DNA of 56,418 bases from Nemertoderma westbladi. Lineage: Eukaryota > Xenacoelomorpha > Nemertodermatida > Nemertodermatidae. The position numbers were made by a program, and so were the translations under genes. This document shows positions 1 to 11,957 of the stretch, piece after piece; the stretch's first letter is position 1; every line of letters starts with the position of its first letter. The notes under the pieces were generated by a model. The model was not told where the DNA came from. It worked only from the letters and a program-made list of their open reading frames with translations, and made no database searches. The DNA lies in assembly GCA_032718475.1 (NCBI GenBank), contig JAUCBJ010001347.1, positions 1 through 56,418 on the forward strand. Reading direction: 5' to 3'.

Positions 1-614
1 ACTGGCTGAACAAAAAATATCAAAATCGGATGACGGAACTGAAAAAAATGGAAATATTTCAAGAGAACAAAAATTACAAAATAAATTTGTGGGTCTGGAC
101 ATAACTTCCTGCAGGGTGAGATACGTTCCACATTGGTAGTGATAGTAGTTGCAGCATATTGCACACCGGACAGATTGGTTTGAATAAACAAAAGGGGAGA
201 AACAAGACGCACAAGAGGAATGGGATTCGGGCATAAAAAATAAAGACTGGTTAAATTTAAGTAAACAGAAAGCACCAAATTGTTAAGCTAGCTCCACTGA
301 TTGTACTGTACCATACGCTGCCCCTGCCGCCTGCATTTTCAAGGAATCATTGATTTAATAGATATGTAAACCTAACTATGGCCAACATAGCGTATCTAGC
401 CAAGTTATATTATATATTGCCTACACCTTCACCATTGCATCACCGTAGTGTAATACTGTATATACAGGTATATACTGGACCCCCTTGAAGGGAGAACTAT
501 TTGATGCATGAACGTTTAATTAAAAATGACTAATTACTTGGGTTATGTTACTAGTAGGCCGACCCAATAATCCGTGGGATACAGAAATTTCAACGAGAAG
601 AAACCCTTTGGTTC
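1..614. other. No gene seen
   Basis: I see no open frame longer than shadows, no RNA gene and no clear repeat. The stretch is AT-rich and directly abuts the 3' side of the LINE ORF1 remnant on the minus strand, so part of it may be decayed LINE 3' sequence. Confidence 0.4.
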
Positions 615-1351
615 TTAGGGAGAACTGTCAGTGGTGGAGTTTAGGCGCCGATGGGCAAATCCCACAGTGGCTGCAAGATTCGCTATGTCGATGGATTGTC
701 GAATAGGAATTACTTCACTTTCGTTGCCGATCTTGGCGACTACAACTCCATTGCGGGTATATGCGGAATGGATTTTTTTGGCTGACTTCATCTGCTTCAA
801 TTCGCGAAGTAAACTTGCACGGAAGGAGGTTAGATGTTCGGTCACGTAAACGCCGGCTGGAAGGTTATTCTTGTTTTTCAAAACGGATAATCGTGTACGA
901 CGTGCAACAAAGCGAATGAGCAGAGGACGGGGACGAATTTTCGCTGGACGGCCGTTGATGTGTTTATCATGAAGCTGTTTACCTGGAAGACGGTGCATGA
1001 TGTCAATATCTGCTCGGATATATCGAAGGAATTTAGGATTTCCTTCTGGTAGATCGCAACTCCATGGAATAGCAGATTGTAAGATTTCGAGTATTGTTCT
1101 TGGTCGTCGATCCGTACGTTTAAAGCAGTACATTTTTCATTGACTTTAACAAGTTGATTCTCCAAGTCCTCTTGTTTGCGTTGAAGGCTGGCAATTATTA
1201 CATTGCCCTGTTTGATGTCAGCAATATCGGCTTTCATTTTGTCCATGTCTGAGGATAACTTCCTTATGAGGTAGTTTATTTCGTCGGTTTCACAGGAATC
1301 GAGTTCGGTAACGCTGGACCTAGTCGAACCGGAAGTCCTTTTAGTCGGCAT
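615..1351 (-). pseudogene. LINE ORF1-like protein remnant (coiled coil, RRM and C-terminal domain)
   Basis: The minus strand encodes an ORF1-type RNA-binding protein of a non-LTR retrotransposon. Translation begins at the ATG ending at 1351 (MPTKRTSGS). A heptad-rich coiled coil follows (residues about 25-85, LSSDMDKMKADIADIKQ and LQRKQEDLENQL), then QYSKSYNLLFHGV, which matches the start of the RRM-like core in this family. The frame then shifts near 1000-1030 and continues in the second frame with DIDIMHRLPGK, RPRPLLIRFVARRTR and VTEHLTS, the usual end of such ORF1 proteins. These proteins bind LINE RNA in the RNP. No ORF2 follows on the 3' side (below 615), so the copy is a fragment with one frameshift. 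L1/Tx1 or CR1-group assignment is uncertain. Confidence 0.75.
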
Positions 1352-1618
1352 GGTGTTGTGACTGTGACACGACCTGAGTACTGGACCTAGCAGCGTAGTA
1401 GTAGCCTCCTAGTCCGATCCAATGCTTAATACTGTAGGCTATTGGTTGAGGCTGTGAGGGTGAGCGGTAGCTTCAGCCGGAAGCGCGAAGTTCTGAAGTT
1501 AGTTGGATATTAGATAGGCTTAAATTAGGGCAGTAGTGCATGCAGACAGCAGCAGGGCAGTGCTACCGGTACTATGCTAGCACAGGCATTACTGTACTAA
1601 TTACGTTATTGTGATTGA

Positions 1619-1637
1619 GGAAACTCCACCGACGCTA
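1619..1637. repeat. Target-site duplication, left copy
   Basis: A 19-bp sequence (GGAAACTCCACCGACGCTA) recurs at 2007-2025 with one C/T change at a CpG. The pair brackets the RTE-like fragment and its (TAG)n tail. The size fits a LINE target-site duplication. However, 47 bp that do not match the LINE separate its 5' end from the right copy. Confidence 0.65.
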
Positions 1638-1959
1638 CTACTACTACTACTACTAGGATCGGCATGCTGCATTGCAGCTGCATTTTTAAGAATGCTGTGC
1701 CGGCTTGTCAACAAAATTGCACCGCCACAACTCCCTATCCCCCATGACATTTGCTAGATCATCCGCATCTTTAAGGCCAGTGTCCTTTAAGATGCGTCTC
1801 AAGAAAGTCATGGGCTGTCCACCATGCTTATTCACTCCATGAGGCTGCCAAAGTACAAGATTATGCACTGGCTGGTCCTCACGGCGAAAGCAATGTCCTG
1901 CAAAGCGGAGGCGATTTTGTTCTAGTGTCAAGCTTGGGGGAACCAATGAGACACCTCCA
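1638..1959 (-). pseudogene. RTE-like LINE, C-terminal end and 3' tail
   Basis: The minus strand encodes the last 90 or so residues of a LINE reverse-transcriptase polyprotein: LRFAGHCFRREDQPVHNLV, LWQPHG, then DTGLKDADDLANVMGDREL and a tryptophan. This is the typical C-terminal zone of RTE-like LINEs. The 3' end is a (TAG)n run, seen on the plus strand as CTACTACTA from 1638. The DNA is nearly identical to 37742-38068, where a longer copy of the same family lies, and a third copy covers 52421-53735. Homology with those copies stops at 1959, so the insertion is severely 5'-truncated. It is flanked by a 19-bp direct repeat. It has no function of its own. Confidence 0.85.
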
Positions 1960-2591
1960 GAGGGCGAGACCGACCGATTGGAGGGACTTATGCTTCGTCG
2001 GATGAAGGAAACTCCACTGACGCTAGTGAAAGTGGTAACCACTCTCGAGGCAGACTAAAGCGAGCTGTTAGAGTGGCATTGCCAGACCTGCCTCCGTATA
2101 ATAGAGACCGGATACCCCCAAAGCAGACTGATTTGGATCATCCGAGACCGCTAAATTCGCACCCCCCCCCCCCCTGGGTAGGTTACAGGAGGAAGATGGG
2201 CCAAATGACCCCGGGTTCGAGATCTATATAGATCCAAGGGAGCGGGAATCACCTCACTTGGTTGCAGCCCCATTACACGGTACATCAGCCAAGCCGATCG
2301 ACCCAGGAGTGGCTCCACACTTGACCATGACAGCAACTGCATGCCGTAATAGAGATGTTGTATCACCAGTAGGGGCATCAATTGTAACTAAAGAAATACC
2401 CAATGAAGCCCCGAACTCCCATAATATCTCTCGTACAGCTTGTCTAGAACGCCCCAGACCTATCTATCTGTCTAGTACCTTAGCCAGGACAAAGGATGAT
2501 AGGATGTCATTTGGTACTGGAATATCCCCAATCACCAGCTTGGGAGAGAATTCCAAGATATCACATGCGTTACCACATAGTAACTGCATGA
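1960..2591. other. Unidentified patch with coding potential on both strands
   Basis: On the plus strand a frame is open from about 1980 to the 13-base C run at 2162-2174. After a one-base shift there it stays open to 2626. It includes GRLKRAVRVALPDLPPY and EEDGPNDPGFEIYIDP. On the minus strand a frame runs from 2590 to about 2252 with a single TAG near 2463. It includes NACDILEFSPKLVIGDIP, SRQAVREILWEFGASLGI and LLRHAVAVMVKCGATPG, which has helix-like hydrophobic patterning. One strand may be the shadow of the other, or two genes may converge here. I do not recognise either protein. The 5' LTR of the BEL element abuts the patch at 2592 and may have truncated it. Confidence 0.4.
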
Positions 2592-3171
2592 TGTTAGCGG
2601 ATTCAATTCCGCTAACCACCCCATAAAGTTGGGAAACGGCGCCTTTAAGCAATATTGGGGAGTACGAGATTGATTGCCAATCAACCTCGTATTACCCCCA
2701 ATAAACGGGGATGACAAACCCCGAAGGGCCGTACACAATGGAGGTTAGAGGTTAAACCTCCGGGAGAGGAAAGTGACAGCAGCGAGGGGAGAAGCACTAC
2801 CACAGAGGTGGGAGGCGAGAATTAGGTTATCAACCAATGGGGGGACAGGAAAGGCATCAGCTGAGTAATAAGGCCAACGTGGTGTGATATATTACCGGTT
2901 GGTGTTTAGTTTACAGTTTAGTTTACTCAGTGTTATTCAGTTATTCAGTTAGGGCAGAACGGTAACACTTTATTACCGTCGCCGCCACCATGACCAATTA
3001 CATCATATACTCAGTTTACTCAATATCTATCAATTGCGCTATCTGTCTTACTCAACTATATTTTATATACTCATTAATAACATCGGAACGATAACGAACT
3101 AACAAACTCTTTCACTCACGGCGGGGACGCGTAAATAAACCAAAACCGGTCGGACCATCCCGTCACAGTAA
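2592..3171 (+). repeat. BEL1 5' LTR
   Basis: It starts TGTTAGCGG and ends near CCCGTCACA(GTAA). It matches 15280-15865 at all but 14 substitutions and one small indel close to the 3' end. Eight of the differences are CpG here and TpG or CpA in the 3' LTR; one is the reverse. The LTR should hold the element's promoter and poly(A) signal, but I cannot place the TATA box or start site with confidence. Confidence 0.93.
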
Positions 3172-4249
3172 TAAAGTTACCAGCTACCAAAACTGTGACT
3201 GCCAGCCACCGATAGGAACTCAAAGATGAGCCAAGAAGGAGAGACAACACCGCCGCGGACCCCGGACGATACGAACGAAACGATCCGCGAGGCGGACGCG
3301 ACGGTATCGACCCAGGACGCCGGACTCGTCGGAGCGCGAACGCTCCGGTAGCCCAGGCGGAGGGCGGCCGTCTGCTAGAACGAGGGACGAGCGAATGGAG
3401 AGAAGGGAGAGACGAGTCGACGCACGATGGCGCACGACGTACCGATGTCGCCGGCCAGCCACAGGCCGAGGGCGGCGGACGGCCCACCGGAACGGCGACG
3501 GTGGGGCCGCCGGTACAACGCCGAACACGGAGAGAAAGAGGGGATGTCGGCGACGAGGACGTCGGAGTCAGCGACCGGCTCCGACGAGCCTACAACGCAG
3601 GGAGGAAGCAGCTGAAGGAAGCCAAGGAAGGTGCAAAACTGGACCAGGTGAAACTAGAACAGCGACTAGGTGAGTCGAACAAACACTTTGATTATCTAGT
3701 TCGCTTTGGGCAAGGAGAGTTGGCGGGTGAGAGAGCGAGAGAGACTGCCACCGAACTGTTCGAACTGTGGCAATCTAGGGGTATAGAGCCTGGTGTAGTG
3801 TACATAGGGCCATACTTAGTGGATGCCAGGGGAATTAAGTTAGTGGGTTGGGCGGGACCGCAGGAGGGCGAATCCGAGGTTAACCCCGAGGATTCGGTCT
3901 CGTCGGTCGGCGAAAACCTCAGAAAGCGGGGGAAAGTTAGTAGGACGGGGAGGCGACGGGAGTCCGTCGCGACCGACAAGTCTGCTACATCCTCCGCAAA
4001 AGTAAGAAGGGTGCTAGAAATAGATCTGGCGTGCCAGTTGGATATGGTGGCGCTAGACCAAAAGGAGTTAGAGAGGCAGTTGGAAGAGGGGAGTGCATTG
4101 TTGGAAAGAGAGAGTGAACTGGCGAGAGAGAATAGAGAGAGGGCCGAGAGGGTCGCGAGAAACTTCAGAGAGTGTGAGGAGATAGAAATGAGGGAAGGAA
4201 AGGAACGTAAAGAGCATGAGGCGGCGAGAGAGGCGAGAGAGGCGAAAGA

Positions 4250-4420
4250 GGCGAGTGAACGTAAAGAGCATGAGGCAAGGGAGGCGAGTGAACTTAAAGA
4301 GCGTGAGGCAAGGGAGGAGAGTGAGCGTAAAGAGCGTGAGGCAAGGGAGGAGAGTGAGCGTAAAGAGCGCGAGGCAAGGGAGGAGAGTGAGCGAAAAGAG
4401 CGTGAGGCGAGACAACTTGA
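4250..4420 (+). repeat. 33-bp tandem repeats in BEL1 gag
   Basis: About five units of a 33-bp repeat encode REAREESERKE-type 11-mers in the gag coiled coil. Units 4303-4335 onward are almost identical, which suggests recent expansion or homogenisation in frame. Confidence 0.9.
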
Positions 4421-4697
4421 GAGGATTGCGAGAGAGGCGGAATTGGCCGAGCAGAGTCTGCGAGAAGATGGGAGGAGAGAGCGGGAAAGACGTGCGGATG
4501 AATGCATGCCCGGCTGAGGGGGCTTATGCAATATCAGGCCAAACAAAAGCGCCGACTGGAACTGGCGCAGTTGGGGCTGTCAGAAAGTGAGGCTGGCTCG
4601 GGTAGTATTTATGGGGAGCCAGAAGTTATGGAAACGTTTGTTAATACCCCACTTACAGGGACCGGACGACAGACCCAAGACTGGTGTAACCGTACGG

Positions 4698-4717
4698 GCG
4701 GGGGGGGGGGGGGGGGG
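4698..4717 (+). repeat. Poly-G run in gag
   Basis: About 20 consecutive G separate two reading frames of gag. The run is a natural slippage site and also a likely place for assembly error. Similar runs occur at 5386-5401 and near 5441-5451. Confidence 0.9.
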
Positions 4718-5067
4718 TAATAATAATACGTTAGAGAACGTTAATAATAATAGTACCATAGTGGATAACCCTAATCAAACTTTCATTGCAGGAAATAATA
4801 TTTTGCCCGATAATAGTAATTTAAATCCGAACGATTCTAATTTAAACGTACATAGTAATCCTAGTAATTTAAATAATAATTTAGATCCGAATATACAAAA
4901 TAATTCAAATAATATAATCACGCAAAATAATTTAAATAACAATCTTAATTTGAACGACCAAAATAATCCCGTTTCTAATTCAGATGTGCAAAATAATTTA
5001 AATAATTTAGAGAATAGTGTTGATAATGGTGCTATTAGTATAAACGTGGCGGACGCAGGTGGCCCGG

Positions 5068-5272
5068 CAAATGAGAGCCTGGTAGGCCACGTAGTCAGTA
5101 GGCAGGGAGCAACGGGGGTGAGAAACCCCAATGAGAGCCTGGTAGGCCACGTAATCAGTAGGCAGGAGGTGGCGGGGGTGAGAAACCCCAATGAGGGCCT
5201 GGTAGGCCACGTAGTTAGTAGGCAGGAAGTAGCGGGGTTGAGTCAACCCGACGGGAGCCTGCCAGGCCACGC
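5068..5272 (+). repeat. 60-bp tandem repeats in BEL1 gag
   Basis: Four units, the last one divergent, encode 20-residue repeats of the form NESLVGHVxSRQxxxGVRNP. The units keep frame, so they were part of the protein. Confidence 0.9.
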
Positions 5273-6937
5273 AGTGATAGAGGGAGAGGCGGGGGTGAGT
5301 AGACCCAGCCGCAGTAGAGTTAGTGCGTCGACTAGAGAGGGGTGTAGAAGCGAAGTGAGAGATAGTGAAGTGATAGGTGGCGAGCGGGGGGGGGGGGGGG
5401 GCTACAGGAGCCCCACAACGAGAGATTAGCGGCGAGAGGGCGGGGGGGGGGCAGAGAGTGCCCCACAGGCGTCGGCGGATAATGCGCGGGGCGAATTAGG
5501 TCGAACCGCAGCACCCGGCGATGGAGAATAGTAGGGGGATTACGAGTATCCCCAGCGGCGTGCGACCGGGTAGAGAGAGAGAGGTTAACGTCGCGAGAGG
5601 GCGAGCGACGAGACGTCGAGCCCAGTCAGAAGAGGGAAGAAGAACAGTGGAGTTTAACCGGGAGGTCGACGAGAGATCTCACGAGCGGGGACACTGCACT
5701 GCAGAGAGAAGGAGGGAAGAGAGTAGAAGAAGTGTCGTCGCGAACGACAGGAGAGCAAGGACGGATAGCGAGCCGTCGGCAGTAGAGATGGAGACGGAGA
5801 GTCAGTGGGGTCGAACTCCGGGAGATTGCCGTCGTCCCGGAGAAGCGCGACCTGGCGAGGTGTACTATACGCCGAGAGAGGGGTATAGGGTGTGTGAGGA
5901 TGAGAACAGTAGAGGAGATCGAAGAGAAACTTCCCGACGGGATATAACTGCCGATCGAGGATACGGTAGCCGTGGGGAGGACTTCTTGGATTATTCGAGA
6001 AGGTTAAACTTCGAACCCGAGCGACACATACAGACTGTAGGACATACTGTAGGCCTTACTGCACATACTATAGGCCATGCTGGGAGAGATAATGTAGGCG
6101 ATAGGGCAGCGCGGATGACGGGATTAAACCCGGAAGTCGCGGAGTACATACCGGCAGGTAGGCCAGAAGTGGATAGGCCTATACCGGTACCAGCACAACA
6201 GCATGACTACAGCATGCAAGGACATAACATATATCCAGGGGAGGGGAGAGTTATTGCAGATAGGTGCATGGGCCCCAATATATTAACATCAACCCCAGTA
6301 CCAAACATACCGGTGGGGGTGGGGGGTGACATTCCCCCATCACAATATCAACAATATACTCAAACAGGAATAAGAACATCGAACCACCTGGACGAGAACA
6401 GATCATGCGACACCGAAATATGGAGGGGGCCGCTACCCCCAATGATATATCCGACGCAGAGAAAGGCAGCAGATAGGACGGGCGGACCGCACCCAACAGG
6501 GGAATCTATACAGCATCCATCGAACCCATTGGAAGCACAAGCGATGGGAATGGCTACATTGATCGATGCATTAAAAACCAGGATCGAGTTACCACCCGTA
6601 GAACCATTTAAATTCGATGGGAGTAGGCCGGAAGAATACCTGCAGTTTCGGCGCATGTATAGCAACGAAATATTAACGAAGAACTTGACGCAGGCGGAGT
6701 GCCTAAAGTATCTACAAGTGTATACAGGAGGCCCAGCATACGACATTGTGAGGCAGTACCAGGGCATCGAGGGCGGCTTCACGACAGCATGGCGGGCACT
6801 AGACAGGGAGTACGGGCACCCGGCCAAGGTCATCCGGCAGACCCTGAGAGGTATAACATCGGGTGGCCTACAGGATAACCCCGTTAGCATAAAGACATTT
6901 GCGAACAAAGTTGAGAAGGCGCTAATCGTCGTTAAAG

Positions 6938-9900
6938 ACGCTAGACGCACCATACGAACTCAACGCGTCTAATAACATCACCACGATAGCGCAGGCACTG
7001 CCGATGTGGCTGCGCAACAAGTGGAGGAAGATTGCTTTCTCCACCCGAGACAAAAAGGGTGCGGAACCGGGCCTAGAAGAAATGTCGAGCTTCCTGAACT
7101 ACGAAGCCGAACTGATAACGGACCCAGTCTATAGCGAGGATAGCCTGGGAAATGGACCAAAGACCGAATACCATAGGCCGAAACCAGAACACAACACGGT
7201 GAACGCATTGCCAAAGCTCAGACAATCGCTGCCATATGCGGCGACGCAGGGGACTGCTAGTCCACATGTAGCCGGGGGTAAGACTACATCATGGAGCGGA
7301 CAGGGGAAAAATAACAATACTAATAAACATAACCCCAACACGCCCAGTAGGCCGAACCCAAACAATAAGAACAGTAGGGACTTCGGTATGAACGCAAGTG
7401 CGATATGCAGCGCACTATACAAGGACGGATATAACCCAAACAACAAATGCCAACTACACACGAACGCACTTCATCAGACCATGAACTGCAGATATTGGCA
7501 AGCACTACCCAGGGAAGATCAGGTAGAATACGCGAGGAGGAATGAAATTTGTTCTCGATGTGTGATGAGTGGACATAGAGCTAACCAATGCAAGGAAACA
7601 CCAATCAAATTCGGTCAAGGCAAAGGACAGACGATGGCGACAAGCACCGTAGGGGCGAAGAAGAGAGGAACGGTACTACTCGGGGTAGTACCAGTGAGGG
7701 TAATTGGAGAAGGCAATCGATCAGTAACCACGCTGATGCTGGTCGATAGTGGAGCAGCCTTCACATTGGTCGAAAATTGGGTGGCCGAAGAGATAGGATT
7801 GAAAACGAGGCCAAGTAGAATTTCGGTAACAACCATCTCCAGCAAAGATGAGGTCCTGGAGATGAGGACTGGACGGTGTGGGATAGCAGCGATAGCACCG
7901 GGATGCGATTATGGGGCGACGATCGACCCCATCCAGGTGATAGAGTCGATAAATATCAATGCCAGGCGACCAACCAACATCGAGGTCGAACAATATAGGT
8001 TCCTGGACAATATCGACTTCTCAATACCAGAGGTGGACGTTAGGAAGGTGTCCATTATAGTAGGAATGGACTGCCCGACGGCCCACGAGAGAATGCAGAC
8101 GGTCTTCGGCGAAGACAGGCAGTGTGACCCGGTGGCGATTTTAACGCCATTCGGGTGGACGCTGAGTGGCCCGATTAGAACCAAGATACCGTTTAGGATG
8201 TCTGAGACATTAGGGTGCATGTTCGCGGGAACTATGCGAGAGATGGGAGATGAGGGAGCAGAGGAGCAGCTCAGGGGACTGCTCAGGCAGGATTTTGAGG
8301 GATTGAAAGAGACCGGGGTCGGAACCTCGGTAGAAGATAAACAGGCTTTACAAAGCGTAAAAGAATTGATGACATGCAACAAGGGGCGGTATACCATAGG
8401 GATGGTATGGAAACAACCAAAACTACCGCTACCCGACAACAAAGGAATGGTACTCACAAGGCTTTGTAAGTTGAAGCAAACGCTAAAACGGAGCCCCGAA
8501 ATGAATGAGTACATTCATAAGATGATTAGGAAGTATGTCGAGAAAGGATGTGCCGTGGAGTTACCGGTCGACGAACTGAACACGGACAGGACCTATTACC
8601 TACCACTTCACGTGGCTCTAGATCCGAAGAAAGGTAAACTACGGATGGTAGTTGACGCGTCGGCTAAAACCGACGGCAAATGCCTAAACGATTACCTGCT
8701 AGAGGGTCCCAATATCTACAACTCAGGGATCGAGGTCCTACTCAGATTCAGAAATGGAAGGCACGCCTTCACATGCAACATTGTAGGCATGTTCAACCAG
8801 GTCCATGTTACGGAGGAGGATAGCGACAGCCAGCGCTTCCTATGGTACAACGGCGACGAGGAACCATCGACAATACCGATGTACAAGATGGTGGTGCAGA
8901 ATATGGGGGCCAAGTCGTCCTCATTTACGACGACTGTGGCTGTGAGGGGCACAGTAGAGGGGAAAGAGATACAGAGATACAGCGCCAAAGCCGTCGATAT
9001 GATTCGACGCGGCTTCTATGTAGATGACGGGATGGAGTCTGGAAACACGGTTAAAGAACTACTGGATACAGGGCGCGAGGTTTGCGACATCCTGAAAGGA
9101 TCCGGGTTTAACCTGACCAAGTTCCAATCCAGCGTGGAAGAGTTTATGAGATCCATAGAGGACAGGAGGCCAGAATCAACCATGGACAATCCCACGACAG
9201 CCAAGGGACAAGACATGGCGAACAAGAGGGTAGAGTCCCAACAGAAGGCACTAGGGATCATGTGGAACCGAGAGACAGACGAGTTTAAGTACCAACTGCG
9301 CCAGGAGGGCGCGGACATCCACACAAAGAGGGGCTATGTGTCATACATAGCGAGAATATACGATCCCCTAGGCCTAGCATCTCCATTATTAGTTACGGGG
9401 AAACAGATACTTAAGAAAGTATACAAGCTAAAGGACAAATGGGACACAGAGGTCCCGGAAGAGATCAGCAAGCAGTGGAGCAAGTGGACAGAGAGTTTAG
9501 AACAGATGGGGACATACAGCATGCCACGCGTATATTTCCCGGATGGGGACATGATGAATCTGGATCTACACATGTTCTCCAATGCGTCGTCGGAGGCATA
9601 CGGAGCGGCACTTTACCTAGTACAATGGGAGGGGGCTCATAAGCCCAGACTTGCGTTCAGCAAAGCGAAGTCGACCGCCAGATTCAGCATCGGTCCCGAA
9701 ACTCGAGTTGACAGCTGCGAGGTTAGGAGTAAGGGCCACAGCCTACTTGATGGACGCCATTCCCATGGACGGACTCCATGGTAGTGCTTGGTTGGCTACA
9801 CAATGAAAGGACGAGATACCCTATATTCGTCGCAAATAGGGTGGATGAAATAAGGGCGACAACAGAGTTGGAAAGGTGGCACTACTAGCCAACGGACGAG

Positions 9901-11639
9901 AACCCAGCGGACTTGTTATCGAGGGGCGTGGCATGCCACACTTTCCTGAAGAAGGAAGTATTGTGGCAGCACGGTCCGCGATTTCTGAACGATAAGACAG
10001 CCTGGCCACCGATGAAGAAGGTGGACACGGGATCAGAGGAAGTAGTATTAGAGGAAGAGGGAGGAGATTCAGAGGGTGAAGAGATATATAGCCAGATGGT
10101 GAGGGAGATAAGGGACGTGCAACCAAAACCGGAAGAACTATGTGATAACCCGACGGACAAACTCCTCAGCTACAGCTCAAGTTGGTACAAGACCAAGAAG
10201 TTAGTGGCGTACTGGAGAGCCTTCGGGGATTTCATCAAGGGAGTCGGTAAATACACCAAAAATAAACCATACATCGATCTGGAGGGAGCGGCCAAGGCCA
10301 TCATCCGCTATGAACAGAGAAAGAACTATGGTGACGAGGTGGAACGCGTCGGTAAACAACAGCATCTCCGACGGGACAGTGAGCTGATCATGCTGTCGCC
10401 ACAACTCAATGACGATAGGATCTTAGTAATGAATTCCAGAGTGCTAAATAACAACAGCATCGTCATTCCACTAAAGCCCATCATCATCCCTAATGGATCG
10501 CCGATAGTCCACCAGATCATCTGGGACTCCCACAAGTCGATATTGCACGGGGGCACCAACCGAACCCTCACGGAGATACGAAGGACCTTTTGGGTCAAAC
10601 AGTTAAGGAAGAAGGTTAAGGCGGTAGTGGGGCAGTGCCAGACCTGCCGACGGACGAAGAAGGAGCGGGCCATACAGGAGATGGCGCACTACCGGCCAGT
10701 AGGGTAAGACAGCACGACCCGCCATTCACGCACTGCGGTGTGGACATGTTTGGGCCGATAAAAATCAGGGTGATGTGGCACACGGAGAAGCGCTATGGCA
10801 TTATCTTCATATGTAACAACACGCGGGCGGTAGGGATAGAACTCGCCCAAGACGCAACCGCATCGGCATTCATCAATGCCCTAGAGAGGTTCAGAGACCG
10901 CAAAGGTGGGACGATCGCAGTAATATACTCCGACAACGGAACCAACTTTGTGGGGGCAGAGAACGAGCTGGCAGATGCCTTGGACATCCTGGAAGGGGAG
11001 GAAGTCAGGGCAGCCATGAGAAGATGACAGATGAAGTGGGAGAGGAGGACGCCGTATGCTCTGCATACTCTAGGATGCGTCGAGAGACTCGTGGGTAGTT
11101 CCAAGCGTCTAATGACGAAGTTGATGAACACCCACATGGTAACAGAAGATGTACTAAGGATGGTACTGGCAAAGTGCGAGGGTATCATTAATAGCAGACC
11201 GCTATATCGAGAAAATGATGACCCAGAGTCATTAGATGTGCTGACGCCCAGTCACTTTCTAATGGAGAGGCCGGTGACCATCGACATGCGGGGAGTAGAC
11301 CCAGACGATATACACTCCCGACAGAGTTGGAAAGTCGCTAAGGCGATAAGAGCCGAATACTGGAGGAGGTGGGTCGAGGAATACCTACCCACACTTCATA
11401 GAAGGAGCAAGTGGAGAAATACCACCAGGGAGTTGAAGAAGGGTGATCTGGTGATCGTCACGGACGATACCATCATCAACAACCAATGGAGATTGGCAAG
11501 AGTAGTGGACACTTACTCCGATGAGGACGGAAGAGTCCGATCGGTAGAAGTGTGGATAGGTGGAAAGATAGGAGCGAGAGATAGAAAAACCTACAGGAGG
11601 GCTGTAGGAAAGTGCTGCCTGCTGGAGGGCACACTGTAG
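6938..11639 (+). pseudogene. pol: BEL1 pol: zinc knuckle, protease, RT, RNase H, integrase
   Basis: The frame opens near 6940 and is continuous to 9784. Order: Cys/His-rich region ending CSRCVMSGHRANQC (about 7550-7590), aspartic protease with VDSGAAFTLV (DSG at 7745-7753), BEL-type RT with YVDD at 9017-9028, and the start of RNase H. Two catalytic Asp positions read Asn: CNIVGMFNQV in RT motif A (AAC 8777-8779) and MFSNASSEAYGA in RNase H (AAT 9581-9583). After shifts and an in-frame TAG near 9884 come DENPADLLSRGV, the integrase H2C2 zinc region (HGGTNRTLTEIRR, CQTCRR) and the core with Asp at 10743 and 10932 and Glu at 11082. A TGA lies at 11025. The DUF5641-like tail ends at 11639. The copy is dead, but its domain order is complete. 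Confidence 0.93.
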
Positions 11640-11754
11640 AGTTTAGTCGTCCAAGTGTTGGACTGAGGGGGGTGGGATTGAGGGCCTTCCCACACAAACT
11701 ATAAAATATAAAAAAAATAATAAAATAATAGAGAAAGAGAGAAAGAGAAAGGAA
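11640..11754. other. Short spacer after pol
   Basis: This is an A-rich spacer between the integrase stop and the tandem array, with no gene in it. Confidence 0.6.
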
Positions 11755-11878
11755 AGTAGTACATAGTAAGTACGCAGTAAGTAAGTAGGCAGATAGAAGT
11801 TAGTAAGAGTTAGTAGTAAGAGGGTACGTAGTACCGTTAGTTGAAGAGTTAGTTAGTAGTAAGAGGGTACGTAGTACC

Positions 11879-11915
<37 letters not shown>

Positions 11916-11916
11916 A

Positions 11917-11957
<41 letters not shown>

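Larger units (their letters stand above)
3226..6970 (+). pseudogene. gag: BEL1 gag (coiled coil, Asn-rich linker, DUF1759-type Gag core)
   Basis: The likely start is ATG 3226 (MSQEGETTPPRTPDD), 55 bp past the LTR. The frame shifts near 3350 and runs to 4517. This part carries a long charged coiled coil built from 11-residue REAREESERKE repeats. After a shift near 4500 and another in the G run at 4698-4717 comes an Asn-rich segment, then four 20-residue repeats (NESLVGHVVSRQ). Two more G runs lie near 5386 and 5441. The frame from 5521 holds an Arg-rich region, GHT/GLT repeats, and from about 6590 the BEL/Pao Gag core (EPFKFDGSRPEEYLQFRRMY, QYQGIEGGFTTAWRALDREYG). A final shift near 6940 joins the pol frame. 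Gag would form the virus-like particle. The length of about 1250 codons is unusually large. Confidence 0.85.

Noticed and set aside
1960-2591. Naming the unidentified patch as a viral gene
   Set aside because: The composition is suggestive, but I recognise no motif; without a search the claim has no support.
3692-4546. Long minus-strand Ser/Leu-rich frame (284 codons)
   Set aside because: It is antisense to the repetitive gag coiled coil; its composition is a simple reflection of the GAG/AGG-rich repeats.
6360-6953. Minus-strand frame of 197 codons opposite gag
   Set aside because: The plus strand here has a recognised Gag core; the minus frame has no domain.
7909-8514. Minus-strand frame of 201 codons opposite pol
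   Set aside because: It is a shadow of the protease/RT frame, with no domain and an irregular composition.
11880-11955. (TTAG)n run as telomeric repeat
   Set aside because: It is only a spacer expansion within the BEL1 array; the tetranucleotide is not a telomere unit of the expected type and lies inside an element.
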